64,000 nt of DNA from an uncultured Peptostreptococcaceae bacterium (GCA_944383455.1 CALWPP010000004.1:85260-149259); one strand, 5' to 3'; shown: positions 28,002-37,437, numbered from the stretch's first letter. The notes: a model not told the origin generated them from the letters alone. Program-made: numbers and translations.

Positions 28002-28880
28002 TTAAACCTTTAAATATTTTTTAACAGAAATTATACTCCCTAAAACCCCAACAATTATCCCACTAATCATTAAAACAGGAGTAATGTACATAAAAAGATT
28101 ACTAGCAGGAAGTAAAAACTCAGAAGATATCGAATTTAAAACTGTATTAATATTATCACTTATATATTTATAAATATATAAACAACTAAAAATAGACACT
28201 AAAGAACCTATAAATCCTATTAAAAATCCTTCTACTACAAATGGTGATGTTATAAAGTAATTACTTCCTCCAAAACATTTTATAATTTGAATTTCTTCTC
28301 TTTTACTATAGACTCTACTTTTTATAGTATTTGATATTAAAACGATACAAATAATAAATAAGAATATTATTACTAAAGAAGCAAATTTTTTAATTGTATT
28401 TGATATATCAAGAAAATTTTTAATTATATCCTGATGATAATCAACATTTACTACATTTTCTATTTTTTTTATACTATTTGCTACACCTTCAACACTCTCA
28501 CTATTTTTTATAGTGGCTATATAATAATCATCAAGAGGATTTTCTATTCCGTCTAAAAGATGAGAATCATCCTCCCAACTTTCTTTCATCTCTTTAAACG
28601 CTTTTTCTTTACTTTTATATCTTATTGATTCTACTTGTTTTACACTTTGTATTTCCTTTTTTATAGTTTTTCTTTGTTCTTCTGATATATTAGATTTTAT
28701 AGAAATTCTTATCTCATTAACTTCATCTCTTGTATTTTCAACAAAAAAGTTTATATTAATAATAGAACCAAACACGATCCCTAATATTATTAAAGATGCA
28801 CTAACAGATACTATTGATAAAAAACTCATACCTTTATTAAAAAGTAATCCTTTTATTCCTTGCTGTATACTATACTTCAT
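28002..28880 (-). CDS. ftsX: Cell division protein FtsX
   Basis: A 292-residue ABC-transporter-like permease that does not transport but passes ATP-driven conformational change to a wall hydrolase. It has an N-terminal TM (about 22-42), an extracellular domain about 43-165 and three C-terminal TMs (near 170, 220 and 265). The order ftsE-ftsX-M23 hydrolase and the 11-bp overlap with ftsE support the call. In spore formers FtsEX can also act at sporulation onset. Confidence 0.94.
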   Translation of the reverse strand: MKYSIQQGIKGLLFNKGMSFLSIVSVSASLIILGIVFGSIININFFVENTRDEVNEIRISIKSNISEEQRKTIKKEIQSVKQVESIRYKSKEKAFKEMKESWEDDSHLLDGIENPLDDYYIATIKNSESVEGVANSIKKIENVVNVDYHQDIIKNFLDISNTIKKFASLVIIFLFIICIVLISNTIKSRVYSKREEIQIIKCFGGSNYFITSPFVVEGFLIGFIGSLVSIFSCLYIYKYISDNINTVLNSISSEFLLPASNLFMYITPVLMISGIIVGVLGSIISVKKYLKV

Positions 28881-29550
28881 AAATGTCCCTCTTTGAATCT
28901 CTTACTATTTTTCCTTTTTCAAGCTTTATCACTCTATTTGGAAACTGTCTAATCATATCAATATCGTGAGTCGCCATAATAACTGTAACACCATCTCTAT
29001 TTATTTGATTTAATATATTTAATATATTTATAGAATTTTCTCTATCTAAATTACCCGTACATTCATCAGCAATTATTATTGAAGGATTATTTACTATTGC
29101 CCTTGCTATACCAACTCTTTGACACTCACCACCAGATAGATCACTTGGATATTTATTGAATTTATCTTCTATGCCAACACTTTTTAACACATTCATAATC
29201 CTTGGTCTTATAGTTTTTATATCAGCCCCAACTGCCATCATAGCAATCTCAACATTTTCATAAACTGTCTTATCATTTAAAAGTTTAAAATCTTGAAAAA
29301 TTATTCCAAGCTTCCTTTTATATAAATAAAGTTTATTTTGTTTTATTTTATCAACATCAACACCAAGGACAGTTAATTTTCCAGATGTTATTTTCTCTTC
29401 TCCAGTCAATAACTTTAAAAAAGTTGATTTTCCTGCACCAGAATTTCCTATAACAAAAACAAACTCCCCTTGATTTATAGTTATATTTATATTCTGTAGA
29501 GTTTTTTTGTTATCATTATAAGTTTTTTCAACATTTGTAAATCTAATCAA
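28870..29550 (-). CDS. ftsE: Cell division ATP-binding protein FtsE
   Basis: The 226-residue ABC ATPase partner of FtsX. Walker A GNSGAGKST (35-43), signature LSGGECQR (138-145) and Walker B IIIADE (158-163) are all intact. The start is a TTG at 29550 preceded by AAGGAATG; no ATG fits better. It is the first gene of ftsE-ftsX-M23. Confidence 0.95.
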   Translation of the reverse strand: MIRFTNVEKTYNDNKKTLQNINITINQGEFVFVIGNSGAGKSTFLKLLTGEEKITSGKLTVLGVDVDKIKQNKLYLYKRKLGIIFQDFKLLNDKTVYENVEIAMMAVGADIKTIRPRIMNVLKSVGIEDKFNKYPSDLSGGECQRVGIARAIVNNPSIIIADECTGNLDRENSINILNILNQINRDGVTVIMATHDIDMIRQFPNRVIKLEKGKIVRDSKRDIYEV

Positions 29551-29650
29551 AAAATCATTCCTTATCTTTTTTATTTATAATTATATCTTTTTGTTATTTA
29601 TTTGTAAACTAATTATAATATTTTAAAATATAAACATAGTAAATATGTAT

Positions 29651-29682
29651 CAAAACAAACCTACCACCAAGTGGTAGGTTAT
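29651..29682 (-). terminator. Terminator after the first SLH protein gene
   Basis: A perfect 10-bp stem AACCTACCAC / GTGGTAGGTT with a 3-nt loop and TTTGTTTTG downstream on the minus strand. Confidence 0.85.
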
Positions 29683-29684
29683 TA

Positions 29685-31976
29685 TTACTTTATTAAACCT
29701 TCATCGTGTAACATTCCTATAGCTCTCATTAAATTATTGTAGTACTTTATATCTATAAATTGTTTAGTTTCTTTATCTAATTTATCATAAGCATCTTTTA
29801 AAGCTAGTACTTTATCTTTTTCATTTGATAATTGCTTAAAATCTATTGAACTTATTTCTCTTTCCATTATTCTAGCTTTTAAGCTAGTTATTTTATTAAT
29901 TGCTTTTGATAATAAATCGTGATTACTTACTGCTGGTTTCTTTTTAGAATCTAAACTATTATAACTATTTAAAACTGATTTTATTTTTTGTTCATCTTGT
30001 TTTAATTGTTCGTAATCTTTCTCTGTTTTATAATCATCAACAGTTTTATCTTCCAAATTAGGTAATTGATTTATTAATTCTTCAACAGATAAAACATCTT
30101 TATTATTTTTATATTTTATAGCATTTTGTAGTCTATCTATATTTTCTTGTGACGTTTTTATAGTAGTTAAATCTAGTTTACTTACAGCTCTTTTAGAATC
30201 TTCATCCAAATCATTATATATTTGTATAGCTATATCAACAAATTTCTGTGCATTATCTAAATCTTCTTTTGACATTTCATCATATATATTAGGTATATTA
30301 GCTACTGCATTATATAGTTTGTTAATATTTGTATTTACTCTATTTACATCATCTAAAGCTTGTTGTAATACGGTATAATTTTTAACTGACTCTTGTTCTT
30401 TTTTAGTTAATGAATTAAATTGTCTCTGAACGTTTAAAATATTTTCATATACTAATTTAAATTCCTCAGAATCTTTAAAGGATTTTACATCTCCTATATT
30501 TGAAATTAAGTTTGATACATTATTTATTCTTTCTTCACTTATAAGATTTTGATCCTTCTCAGGAATAACAAATGCAGGTAATTCACCTTTTTCCCAGTTT
30601 CCATTAGTTGTAGCACCAAAATGACCTTTTAAATATTCTTTACTATTACCATTTTCAAATAATATAGCTTTATCTTTTAGAGTAAGATTTGCTCCATTTG
30701 TTGATTTTATTACTGCTTGCGTAAATTCTTTATTTATAGTTAAATTACCATCTACTAATAACAAGTGTTTGTTAAACTTTTCAAATCCACTTTTATTAAA
30801 ATTCAATTCTCCGTCTATATTTAATATATCACCTATTAAAGATATATTATTAATTAATATTTTAGAATTAGAATTTATATTTTTTATATCAGTTTTTATA
30901 CTTAATAAAGAATTTGTTTTTAATGTACCTTTTCCAACTATTATAGAACCACTACCATCTATTTTATCAGTAGATACTCTTTGTTTAGATTCTAAATTTA
31001 AAATAGCACCATTTTCTATTGATAAATCAGAATTTAAAGTTAAATTACCCTTAACTGTTAAGGTACCATTTATAACGACACCTTCGTTTATTGTAGCATT
31101 TTCTTTTATAATAACTTCTTTATCAGAAGGTACATTTATATTTGATAGATCACCCTTAATCTCTATTGAATTTTCTGTTTCAAAAGCTTTATTTAAATCT
31201 GATTGTGTAGGATTTTCAACTACAATATTTTCATCTATAGAAGGCTTTTCAATTGGTTTATTAGGTTTTTCTGTAGGAGAGTTTTCATTATCATTATCTG
31301 GTTTATTAGGAATACTCGGATTCATTACAGGAGAATTAGTGGGATTATTAATTTCAGGTTTATTACTGTTTTCTTTGTTATTAGAAGCACTATGAATAGC
31401 TGCTACTGCTTCACCTCTTGTAGAATTATTTTTAGGCTTAAACATTTTATCAGGATACCCTGATATTAATCCTTTATCTACTAATCCATCAATATATCTT
31501 TTAGCCCACGGTGCAATATTTGTATCATCTAAAAAGTTAGTTTTTCCATCTCCAGTTATATTTAATATGGTACCTAATATTTTAGCCATTTGTTCTCTAG
31601 TTATATTCTCATTTGGTCTAAATGTATTATCTTCGTAACCATTTATATATCCTTTTTCAAGTGCTATTTTTACATCATCTTCATACCAAACACCTTCTTT
31701 TATATCTTTTAAAGTTTTTGTACCAACTTTATTAAATCCAAAGGCTTTATTTACTATCCTTACAAATTCAGCACGAGTTATTTTATCATTTGGTCTAAAT
31801 GTCTTATCTGGGTAACCATTTATTATACCTTCTTTTATAAATTCTTCTATTTGAGTTTTTGCAAAATAATTATCTGATATATCACTAGTTGCTGATGCTT
31901 TTATTGTATCTGATGCACCTAGTGTAATACCAAAAGCTAAACCTTTTGCTATTACTTTTTTATTAAACTTTTTCAT
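29685..31976 (-). CDS. SLH-domain surface protein (paralogue 1)
   Basis: 763 residues with an AGGAGG site. Signal peptide about 1-29 (cleavage near ASA), then three SLH domains (about 36-82, 92-140, 148-197) with the TRAEF/TREQM/TRGEA motifs. SLH domains bind pyruvylated secondary cell-wall polysaccharide. After a Pro/Asn linker (200-245) comes a repetitive beta region of short INGTLTVKGNLTL-type units, probably a beta-solenoid. A charged alpha-helical C-terminal half (about 480-763) of repeated LxxxYxxLDxxxK units follows. It is paralogous to the next gene in the first 200 residues. No catalytic domain was recognised; it may be an S-layer-associated structural protein or adhesin. Confidence 0.88.
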   Translation of the reverse strand: MKKFNKKVIAKGLAFGITLGASDTIKASATSDISDNYFAKTQIEEFIKEGIINGYPDKTFRPNDKITRAEFVRIVNKAFGFNKVGTKTLKDIKEGVWYEDDVKIALEKGYINGYEDNTFRPNENITREQMAKILGTILNITGDGKTNFLDDTNIAPWAKRYIDGLVDKGLISGYPDKMFKPKNNSTRGEAVAAIHSASNNKENSNKPEINNPTNSPVMNPSIPNKPDNDNENSPTEKPNKPIEKPSIDENIVVENPTQSDLNKAFETENSIEIKGDLSNINVPSDKEVIIKENATINEGVVINGTLTVKGNLTLNSDLSIENGAILNLESKQRVSTDKIDGSGSIIVGKGTLKTNSLLSIKTDIKNINSNSKILINNISLIGDILNIDGELNFNKSGFEKFNKHLLLVDGNLTINKEFTQAVIKSTNGANLTLKDKAILFENGNSKEYLKGHFGATTNGNWEKGELPAFVIPEKDQNLISEERINNVSNLISNIGDVKSFKDSEEFKLVYENILNVQRQFNSLTKKEQESVKNYTVLQQALDDVNRVNTNINKLYNAVANIPNIYDEMSKEDLDNAQKFVDIAIQIYNDLDEDSKRAVSKLDLTTIKTSQENIDRLQNAIKYKNNKDVLSVEELINQLPNLEDKTVDDYKTEKDYEQLKQDEQKIKSVLNSYNSLDSKKKPAVSNHDLLSKAINKITSLKARIMEREISSIDFKQLSNEKDKVLALKDAYDKLDKETKQFIDIKYYNNLMRAIGMLHDEGLIK

Positions 31977-32036
31977 TTATGATTTCCTCCTGTTGTCTAA
32001 GTTTTTATTAGTTTAACCAAAAAGTATGATTTCATC

Positions 32037-32068
32037 AAAAAAGAGTTGCTAAAGTTAGCAACTCTTTT
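32037..32068 (-). terminator. Terminator between the two SLH genes
   Basis: AAAAGAGTTGCTAA / TTAGCAACTCTTTT, a 14-bp perfect stem followed by T residues on the minus strand. It separates the two SLH genes, so paralogue 1 needs its own promoter or read-through. Confidence 0.85.
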
Positions 32069-32072
32069 AAAA

Positions 32073-34397
32073 TTATTTCTCAACAACTGTTATTCTAAAT
32101 TTATCATAATCAGTTTGTGCCCAAACTAATTCGTGAAGTTCGTCTTTAGTTAATGTTATAGTAACTACTGAACCTTTTTCTATTGTTTGTGAAGTAAGTT
32201 CACTTAAATTATGTGAATTTAATATAACTTGACTTAATGTTTTATCTTTTCCTAAACTGATTTTTACTTTAACTTCATTGTTATTATCTATTATATCTTT
32301 CATATCAAATCCAGTTACACTTTTATCCCCAACAAATACTTCAACTTTAGTATCTACAGTACTATTAGTAGTTGTTTTTTCAACTGTTATAGTACCAGCT
32401 GTTGTTGATTGCATTTGACTAACTGGTGAAGTAGTTATAGATGTTTGTATATCTATTTGTTTTTCTTGGCTTTTAGCATCACATTCAACCCCTGTAAATT
32501 CTAAAATACCACCATGTGAATCTAAATTAGCTTTATCTAAACCTATGTTCATATAATCTTGATCTTTTCTAAGATTTATAGTTACTAAATCACCTGGCTG
32601 AATCTTATCAGATATATTTTTTTCAATATCATATGAGTTTCCATTAAACTTAATCCCTGTTAATAATTTATCTTTACCAAGATTTATAAGTATTCTAAAT
32701 TCTTTTACATCATCTATATCAAATACATTAGCATTCATTGGATCACTATAATAGTCTAGTAATGTAATAGTAGTATTTTCGTTGTATTTATATTTACTCG
32801 TATCACGAGAAACACCTATTCTTGAAACTAATTCTCTACCTGGTATAATTGTACTACTTGTAGTTTTTTCCATAGAAGTCTTTACAGTTACAAGATTATC
32901 AAGTTTTTCCCAACTATTAGTTCCATTACCTTCATATGTTCCACCTTTAACGTCGCCTATTCCATATAAAGTTGCACCTATTGATTCCCATCTACCACTA
33001 TTATTCTTTTTATTAGGTAAGTTTATCATACTATCAGAATTTGCTGATTTAATAACAAAACCATAGAAAGTATCATTTAATGTCACGTTACCATTTATAG
33101 TTACATAGTCTATATTATCTCCAGTTGAATTAAAGTCAAACTTTAATGTAGTGTTATCATCGTGTATAGTTATTAATGCTTTTCCAAATATATTCTTTGC
33201 TCCATCAAGCCATAAGCAATCATTTATTTGTAATTTAGACTTTGATGTTACTTCAAAATCCACATCAAGTTCAGCTACATCTGTAAGGTATATCTCACCT
33301 TCATTAACTAAAATAGTACCATCTCCTATTATTTTAACTTTAGGAGCTTCTTTAGCTAATGAGAAAGTTTTAGCATTAGTAGTAGTTAACTTTCCTCCAT
33401 CAGCTAATCTAACAGTACCATTTATTATTAAAGTACCTTTACTAACATCTATATTTCCTGTTATTTCAGTATTTCCTGAAACAACTAATGTCTTACCTTC
33501 TGGTATATTTATAGTTTCTAATTGAGTATTACCTGAATATTCAACTACGGTATTGTTAGCATTATTTAATTCATTTTGTACTTCATTAGCATCAGATACT
33601 GTTTTATCAGCATCTACTTCACCTTGTCCTGGATCAGTTACATCTCCATTTCCTGGACCTGTTATACCTCCATTGTTAGAACCTCCGTTGTTAGAACCTC
33701 CAGTCGAACCTCCGTTGTTAGAACCTCCAGTCGAACCTCCGTTGTTAGACCCTCCAGTCGAAGAGTTATTATCTTCTGGTTTTTGTGTACTTTCAAAGTG
33801 ATCCTTACCATTTGATATTACACTTACACTTTCCCCTCTAGTTGCATTTCCCTTTGGATTAAAAGTTTTATCAGGGTATCCAGATATTAATTTTGCATCT
33901 GCTAATCCATCAACGTATTTTTTAGCCCAAGGAGCTATTTTAGAGTCATCTAAGAAATCAGTTTTTCCATCTCCACTAATATTTAAAATAACTCCTAGTA
34001 TCTTAGCCATTTGCTCTCTAGTTATTTCTTCATTTGGTCTAAATGTATTATCTTCGAAACCATTTATATATCCTTTTTCAACCGCTATTTTGATATCATT
34101 AGTATACCAAGCATCTTCTTTAATATCTTTAAAGCTTTTCGTACCTACTTTAGTAAATCCAAAAGCTTTGTTTATTATTTTTACAAACTCAGCTCTTGTT
34201 ATACTATTATTTGGCTTAAAAGTTCCATCTGGATAACCTTTTATTATTCCTTCAGATATAAACTTGTCTATTTGAGCTTTTGCAAAATAGTTATCAGATA
34301 TATCACTACTAGCAAATACTTTTAAAGTTTGAACTGAACCTAAAGTAATACTTACTGCAAGTCCTGTTGCAATCATTCTTTTTCTAAATTGCTTCAT
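32073..34397 (-). CDS. SLH-domain surface protein (paralogue 2)
   Basis: 774 residues, GGAGGG site. A signal peptide (about 1-29) and three SLH domains are nearly the same as in the gene downstream. A Gly/Ser/Asn linker made of 9-residue repeats follows (about 212-250), then a beta-solenoid-like region (IDVSKGTLIINGTVRLADGG). The C-terminal half is beta-rich, ends in repeated VEVFVGDKSV/VTITL-type modules, and differs from the helical C-terminus of paralogue 1. The promoter upstream is an exact SigA consensus, which fits a highly expressed surface-layer protein. Confidence 0.88.
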   Translation of the reverse strand: MKQFRKRMIATGLAVSITLGSVQTLKVFASSDISDNYFAKAQIDKFISEGIIKGYPDGTFKPNNSITRAEFVKIINKAFGFTKVGTKSFKDIKEDAWYTNDIKIAVEKGYINGFEDNTFRPNEEITREQMAKILGVILNISGDGKTDFLDDSKIAPWAKKYVDGLADAKLISGYPDKTFNPKGNATRGESVSVISNGKDHFESTQKPEDNNSSTGGSNNGGSTGGSNNGGSTGGSNNGGSNNGGITGPGNGDVTDPGQGEVDADKTVSDANEVQNELNNANNTVVEYSGNTQLETINIPEGKTLVVSGNTEITGNIDVSKGTLIINGTVRLADGGKLTTTNAKTFSLAKEAPKVKIIGDGTILVNEGEIYLTDVAELDVDFEVTSKSKLQINDCLWLDGAKNIFGKALITIHDDNTTLKFDFNSTGDNIDYVTINGNVTLNDTFYGFVIKSANSDSMINLPNKKNNSGRWESIGATLYGIGDVKGGTYEGNGTNSWEKLDNLVTVKTSMEKTTSSTIIPGRELVSRIGVSRDTSKYKYNENTTITLLDYYSDPMNANVFDIDDVKEFRILINLGKDKLLTGIKFNGNSYDIEKNISDKIQPGDLVTINLRKDQDYMNIGLDKANLDSHGGILEFTGVECDAKSQEKQIDIQTSITTSPVSQMQSTTAGTITVEKTTTNSTVDTKVEVFVGDKSVTGFDMKDIIDNNNEVKVKISLGKDKTLSQVILNSHNLSELTSQTIEKGSVVTITLTKDELHELVWAQTDYDKFRITVVEK
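33681..33761 (-). repeat. Three 27-bp tandem repeats in the SLH linker
   Basis: The unit ACCTCCGTTGTTAGAACCTC+CAGTCGA (plus strand) occurs three times head to tail; the third differs at one base. It codes for the 9-residue unit STGGSNNGG. It is also visibly richer in G+C than its surroundings. Confidence 0.9.
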
Positions 34398-34727
34398 AAA
34401 TTCCCTCCAATAAAATAAATTTTGTATTTTGATTATATTTTAAGTAATTATAAATGTCAATAAATTTAAGTCGTTATATATATTATTTTGTCGAAAATAT
34501 AATAAATACTATATTTTATAGTAATATATTAAAATATTAAACTATAATTATTAACTAAAAATATATCTACCTACATTTTCTAAAAAATATATTACTTAAA
34601 TTATATTTACTTATGGAATATTTACGACTAAATATTTTTATCCTTTAATTTTACAAATATTTTCATAATCTTTTATATTATTTAATTATTAGTAATAAAA
34701 AAGGTGATTAAAATTCTAATCACTTTT
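34398..34727. other. AT-rich intergenic region
   Basis: 330 bp without a gene. It contains the ribosome binding site and promoter of SLH paralogue 2 (34432-34460), about 230 bp of nearly pure AT sequence that may act as an UP element or spacer, and the terminator of the TtcA-like gene at the right end. I see no RNA gene or small ORF with a ribosome binding site. Confidence 0.6.
34432..34460 (-). promoter_or_regulatory. Consensus SigA promoter of SLH paralogue 2
   Basis: Minus strand: TTGACA, exactly 17 bp, TATAAT. Both hexamers are perfect. The start site would lie about 30 bp before the start codon. Confidence 0.85.
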
Positions 34728-34730
34728 TTA
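34696..34730 (-). terminator. Terminator of the TtcA-like gene
   Basis: AAAAAGGTGATTA / TAATCACTTTTTT stem with one mismatch and a T-rich tail on the minus strand. Confidence 0.8.
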
Positions 34731-35597
34731 TAATTCATTATCATAATTTTCCATAAAACTATGCTTCTTACCGTTTATTTGCCACCCTAACACAGAATCT
34801 ATATTAACATTTTCTGCCGCTTTAAAAATTGACTTTTCAACATCTTTAAAATTTTCTCCTAGACTTTTTATAAGGTCTTTTATTTCATATCTTTTGTTTC
34901 CTGTCTTTTTAGCAGCAACCATACAAGCACAATTTAGTGGCCATATTCCACTATTTTGAATAAATCTTATAATATGTTCTTCTCTTATATAATAAAGTGG
35001 TCTTATTATTTGTATACCATCAAAATTTGTCGAATTTAACTTTGGAAGCATAGTTTTAAAGTTACCCGCACAAAGTAAATTAAGCATAGTAGTTTCTATA
35101 ACATCATCATAATGATGACCAAGCGCTAATTTATTACACCCAAGTTCTTCAGCTTTTGAATATAATGCTCCTCTTCTCATTCTAGCACACATATAGCAAG
35201 GATAATCTTTTGCAATCTCATCTGCTATTTCAAATATTCTTGAATCAAACAAATGAATAGGTATTTGTAAGTACTCACAATTGTCTATCAAAAGCTGTCT
35301 GATATCTTTGTGATAACCTGGATCCATTGCAATAAATTCAACTTCAAAGTTTACTTGACCGTGTCTTTTTAACTCTTGAAACATTTTTGCCATAAGTAAA
35401 CTATCTTTACCACCAGATATTGCAACAGCTATTTTGTCTCCTTCTTCAACTAATTTATAATCTTTTATAGCCTTTATAAATTTTGACCAAATATGCTTTC
35501 TATATCTTTTTATTATACTTCTTTCTATATCTTTAAGGGGTTGTCTTTCTTCAAATGGAACTATTATTTCACAACCTTTTCCTGCTAACTCACTCAT
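34728..35597 (-). CDS. TtcA-like PP-loop ATPase (tRNA thiolation family)
   Basis: 289 residues. The PP-loop SGGKDS (about 60-65) binds ATP for adenylation of the target. Two cysteine pairs, CYMC and CAC/CM later on, fit the TtcA/TilS-like group that 2-thiolates cytidine 32 in tRNA using an Fe-S cluster. LGHHYDDVIETTMLNLL is the family's HxDD motif. The ATG is at 35597 with an AAGAGGTG site. The exact nucleotide modified is not certain from the sequence. It is divergent from the cotJ operon. Confidence 0.85.
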   Translation of the reverse strand: MSELAGKGCEIIVPFEERQPLKDIERSIIKRYRKHIWSKFIKAIKDYKLVEEGDKIAVAISGGKDSLLMAKMFQELKRHGQVNFEVEFIAMDPGYHKDIRQLLIDNCEYLQIPIHLFDSRIFEIADEIAKDYPCYMCARMRRGALYSKAEELGCNKLALGHHYDDVIETTMLNLLCAGNFKTMLPKLNSTNFDGIQIIRPLYYIREEHIIRFIQNSGIWPLNCACMVAAKKTGNKRYEIKDLIKSLGENFKDVEKSIFKAAENVNIDSVLGWQINGKKHSFMENYDNEL

Positions 35598-35694
35598 TAT
35601 TTCACCTCTTAATTTTCATATTTTTTAATTTTATCATAAAGTAAGTCATCTATTCAAGTTAATAAAATTATAATATCTAAAAATAAAAATTGTA

Positions 35695-35721
35695 ACATTT
35701 TGTCATTAGATCCATAGTATA
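35695..35721 (+). promoter_or_regulatory. SigK/SigE-type promoter of cotJ
   Basis: AC-N16-CATAGTATA matches the mother-cell SigK consensus AC-N16/17-CATANNNTA. The block ACATTTTGTCATTAGAT is repeated with one change before the Cys-rich gene at 23394. It ends 42 bp before the cotJA start. Confidence 0.65.
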
Positions 35722-35763
35722 TTATTAGATATTTTATCTAAATTTTACAGGGAGGTAATTAAT

Positions 35764-35970
35764 TTGAAAAATAATAGAGGGATTTCAAAAAACTGTGGTG
35801 ATTCTTTAGCTAGACCATATGTAAATGACCAAAAATTTACTAAAATGTATAGCCTAGAAAGAGCATTAAAATATGGAACAATATTTCCAGAACTTAATCT
35901 TTTTGATTCAATAATGTATAATAAAAATTTATATGCAAATCCGTCAAAAAGAAAGGTAGGTAAAAGATAA
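35764..35970 (+). CDS. cotJA: Spore coat-associated protein CotJA
   Basis: 68 residues with a TTG start 8 bp after GGGAGG. The family pattern ARPYV...Y..ERALKYGTIFPEL is clear. CotJA is needed for incorporation of the CotJ complex into the spore coat. The stop overlaps the cotJB start by one base. It is the first gene of cotJA-cotJB-cotJC, read from a mother-cell-type promoter. Confidence 0.92.
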   Translation: MKNNRGISKNCGDSLARPYVNDQKFTKMYSLERALKYGTIFPELNLFDSIMYNKNLYANPSKRKVGKR

Positions 35971-36230
35971 TGAGTGATAAAAGAAGTTTAATTGTTAAGA
36001 TAACAGAACTATCTTTTGCTTGTGTTGATTTAAATTTATATCTTGATAGCCATCCAGAAGACACTAATGCAATAAATATGTATAATAATTTATCTGGAAA
36101 ACTAAATCAAGCTATATCTTCATACGAAAAAAAATACGGGGCTTTAACTAATTTTGGTACTTCAAATAGCAAACAACCATCTTCGTGGATTGATGAGCCT
36201 TGGCCTTGGGAAATAGAATTTAATAATTAA
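35970..36230 (+). CDS. cotJB: Spore coat protein CotJB
   Basis: 86 residues: an N-terminal helical region (ELSFACVDLNLYLDSHPED) and the hallmark end WIDEPWPWE. It forms part of the CotJ complex in the coat. It is coupled to cotJA by overlap and followed by cotJC after 15 bp. Confidence 0.93.
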   Translation: MSDKRSLIVKITELSFACVDLNLYLDSHPEDTNAINMYNNLSGKLNQAISSYEKKYGALTNFGTSNSKQPSSWIDEPWPWEIEFNN

Positions 36231-36245
36231 GGGGGAAATTATAAA

Positions 36246-36818
36246 ATGTGGATTTATCAAAAAACTTTACAACATCCAGTTAATATAAAAAATGGGGATT
36301 TAAAAATGGCAAAAAATCTTATAACTCAATTTGGGGGTCCAAACGGAGAACTTGCAGCTGCTGTTAGATATTTAAGTCAAAGATACACTATGCCAACAGG
36401 AAAATCAAAAGCACTTTTAACAGATATTGGTACAGAGGAACTTGCACACGTTGAAATGATAGCTACTATGGTAAATCAATTAACTTGTGATGCTAGTGTT
36501 GAGGAGTTAAAAAAAGCTGGGCTTGGTTCAAATTATGCTCAAAATGGTTTTGGAATATTTCCATCTGATGCAAACGGAGTCCCATTTAGTGCAGCACCTA
36601 TTGCCGTTATGGGAAATCCTGTTACAGACCTTCACGAAGATATGGCAGCAGAGCAAAAAGCTCTTGCAACTTATTATCATTTAATTAACTTAACTGATGA
36701 TGTTGATATAAAAAATACCTTAAGATTTTTAGCTGAAAGAGAAATAGTTCATTATCAAAGATTTGGGGAAGCTTTAATGGACGTTTATGATTACCAAGAA
36801 AATAAAAGAGTATTTTAA
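36246..36818 (+). CDS. cotJC: Manganese-catalase-like coat protein CotJC
   Basis: 190 residues of the Mn-catalase ferritin-like fold. Metal ligand candidates are visible: Glu in GGPNGELAAAVRY, the EELAHVE pair (ExxH), later E in LHEDMAAEQKA and EREIVHYQRF. CotJC-type proteins in C. difficile have been linked to spore catalase activity. GGGGGAAA-type site upstream. It is the last gene of cotJABC. Confidence 0.95.
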   Translation: MWIYQKTLQHPVNIKNGDLKMAKNLITQFGGPNGELAAAVRYLSQRYTMPTGKSKALLTDIGTEELAHVEMIATMVNQLTCDASVEELKKAGLGSNYAQNGFGIFPSDANGVPFSAAPIAVMGNPVTDLHEDMAAEQKALATYYHLINLTDDVDIKNTLRFLAEREIVHYQRFGEALMDVYDYQENKRVF

Positions 36819-36843
36819 AAGACCTAAATTTTTAGGTCTTATT
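36817..36843. terminator. Shared terminator (cotJC / DUF1653 gene)
   Basis: AAGACCTAAA / TTTAGGTCTT stem between convergent genes. The T-run is stronger on the minus strand (TTTTAAAATA). Confidence 0.65.
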
Positions 36844-37078
36844 CTCCTTTATACAGTTCAAATCTATAAGTTTGATTAGTTATATTATCATCTCTTCCTT
36901 CTTCAACCTTTTCAATAAACATTTCAAGTGGTCTTGCACTCATAGTGTATGGTGGATAAAGCGCTTGATATGATACTATTTTTTCACCAGTTTCAGTATG
37001 TTCTAAAATATTATGAACATAATATAATTTTCCTTTAAAGTGTCTATATGGTCTTTGAATTTCTATTTTTCTTTCCAT
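36839..37078 (-). CDS. DUF1653 family protein
   Basis: 79 residues from the ATG at 37078 (GGAGAA upstream; a TTG four codons earlier lacks a site). YRHFKGKLYYVHNILEHTETGE and VSYQALYPPY..SARPLEMF are the DUF1653 signature, a small beta-rich fold of unknown function. It lies 14 bp after the stop of the upstream DUF4870 gene, so the two are probably cotranscribed. Confidence 0.9.
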   Translation of the reverse strand: MERKIEIQRPYRHFKGKLYYVHNILEHTETGEKIVSYQALYPPYTMSARPLEMFIEKVEEGRDDNITNQTYRFELYKGE

Positions 37079-37092
37079 AAACTTCTCCAATC

Positions 37093-37437
37093 CTATTTTA
37101 TAAATCTTATTGTCAAAGGATAGTTATAATTTTCCTCATTTGCATATTTTATTATACCTTTTATAGATAAAACAAAATATAAAATTAAAACTATGGGTAA
37201 TGCAATAATTCCAATAAGTAAAATCATAGTTATACCTGCTAAAATGTGATATATGGTAAATGATAAATTAAAATTAATAAGATTTTTAGCGTTTTCATTT
37301 AGATAATAACTCCTATCACCCCATTCTCTAAATAAAATATAGCTAATTATAATTCCTAAAAAATTAGAAAATATCATTCCAACAGACATAAGTATTAGTA
37401 TAGAGCTTGGCTTTAATGGTAAATTATCTTCTTTCAT
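37093..37437 (-). CDS. DUF4870 (Tic20-like) membrane protein
   Basis: 114 residues with three hydrophobic segments (about 11-33, 52-70, 74-92) and the family's NAKNLINFNLSFTIY segment after the first. The start has AAGGAGGG. The function is unknown; these proteins are common as small membrane proteins in Firmicutes. First of a two-gene unit with the DUF1653 gene. Confidence 0.8.
   Translation of the reverse strand: MKEDNLPLKPSSILILMSVGMIFSNFLGIIISYILFREWGDRSYYLNENAKNLINFNLSFTIYHILAGITMILLIGIIALPIVLILYFVLSIKGIIKYANEENYNYPLTIRFIK

Noticed and set aside
30769..31395. 208-codon open frame opposite the first SLH gene, and similar frames opposite the LRR gene (7449-8030)
   Set aside because: They lie antisense to real genes with signal peptides and domains, have no ribosome binding site, and their Ser/Phe/Leu-rich composition is what the opposite strand of AT-rich repeat coding gives.
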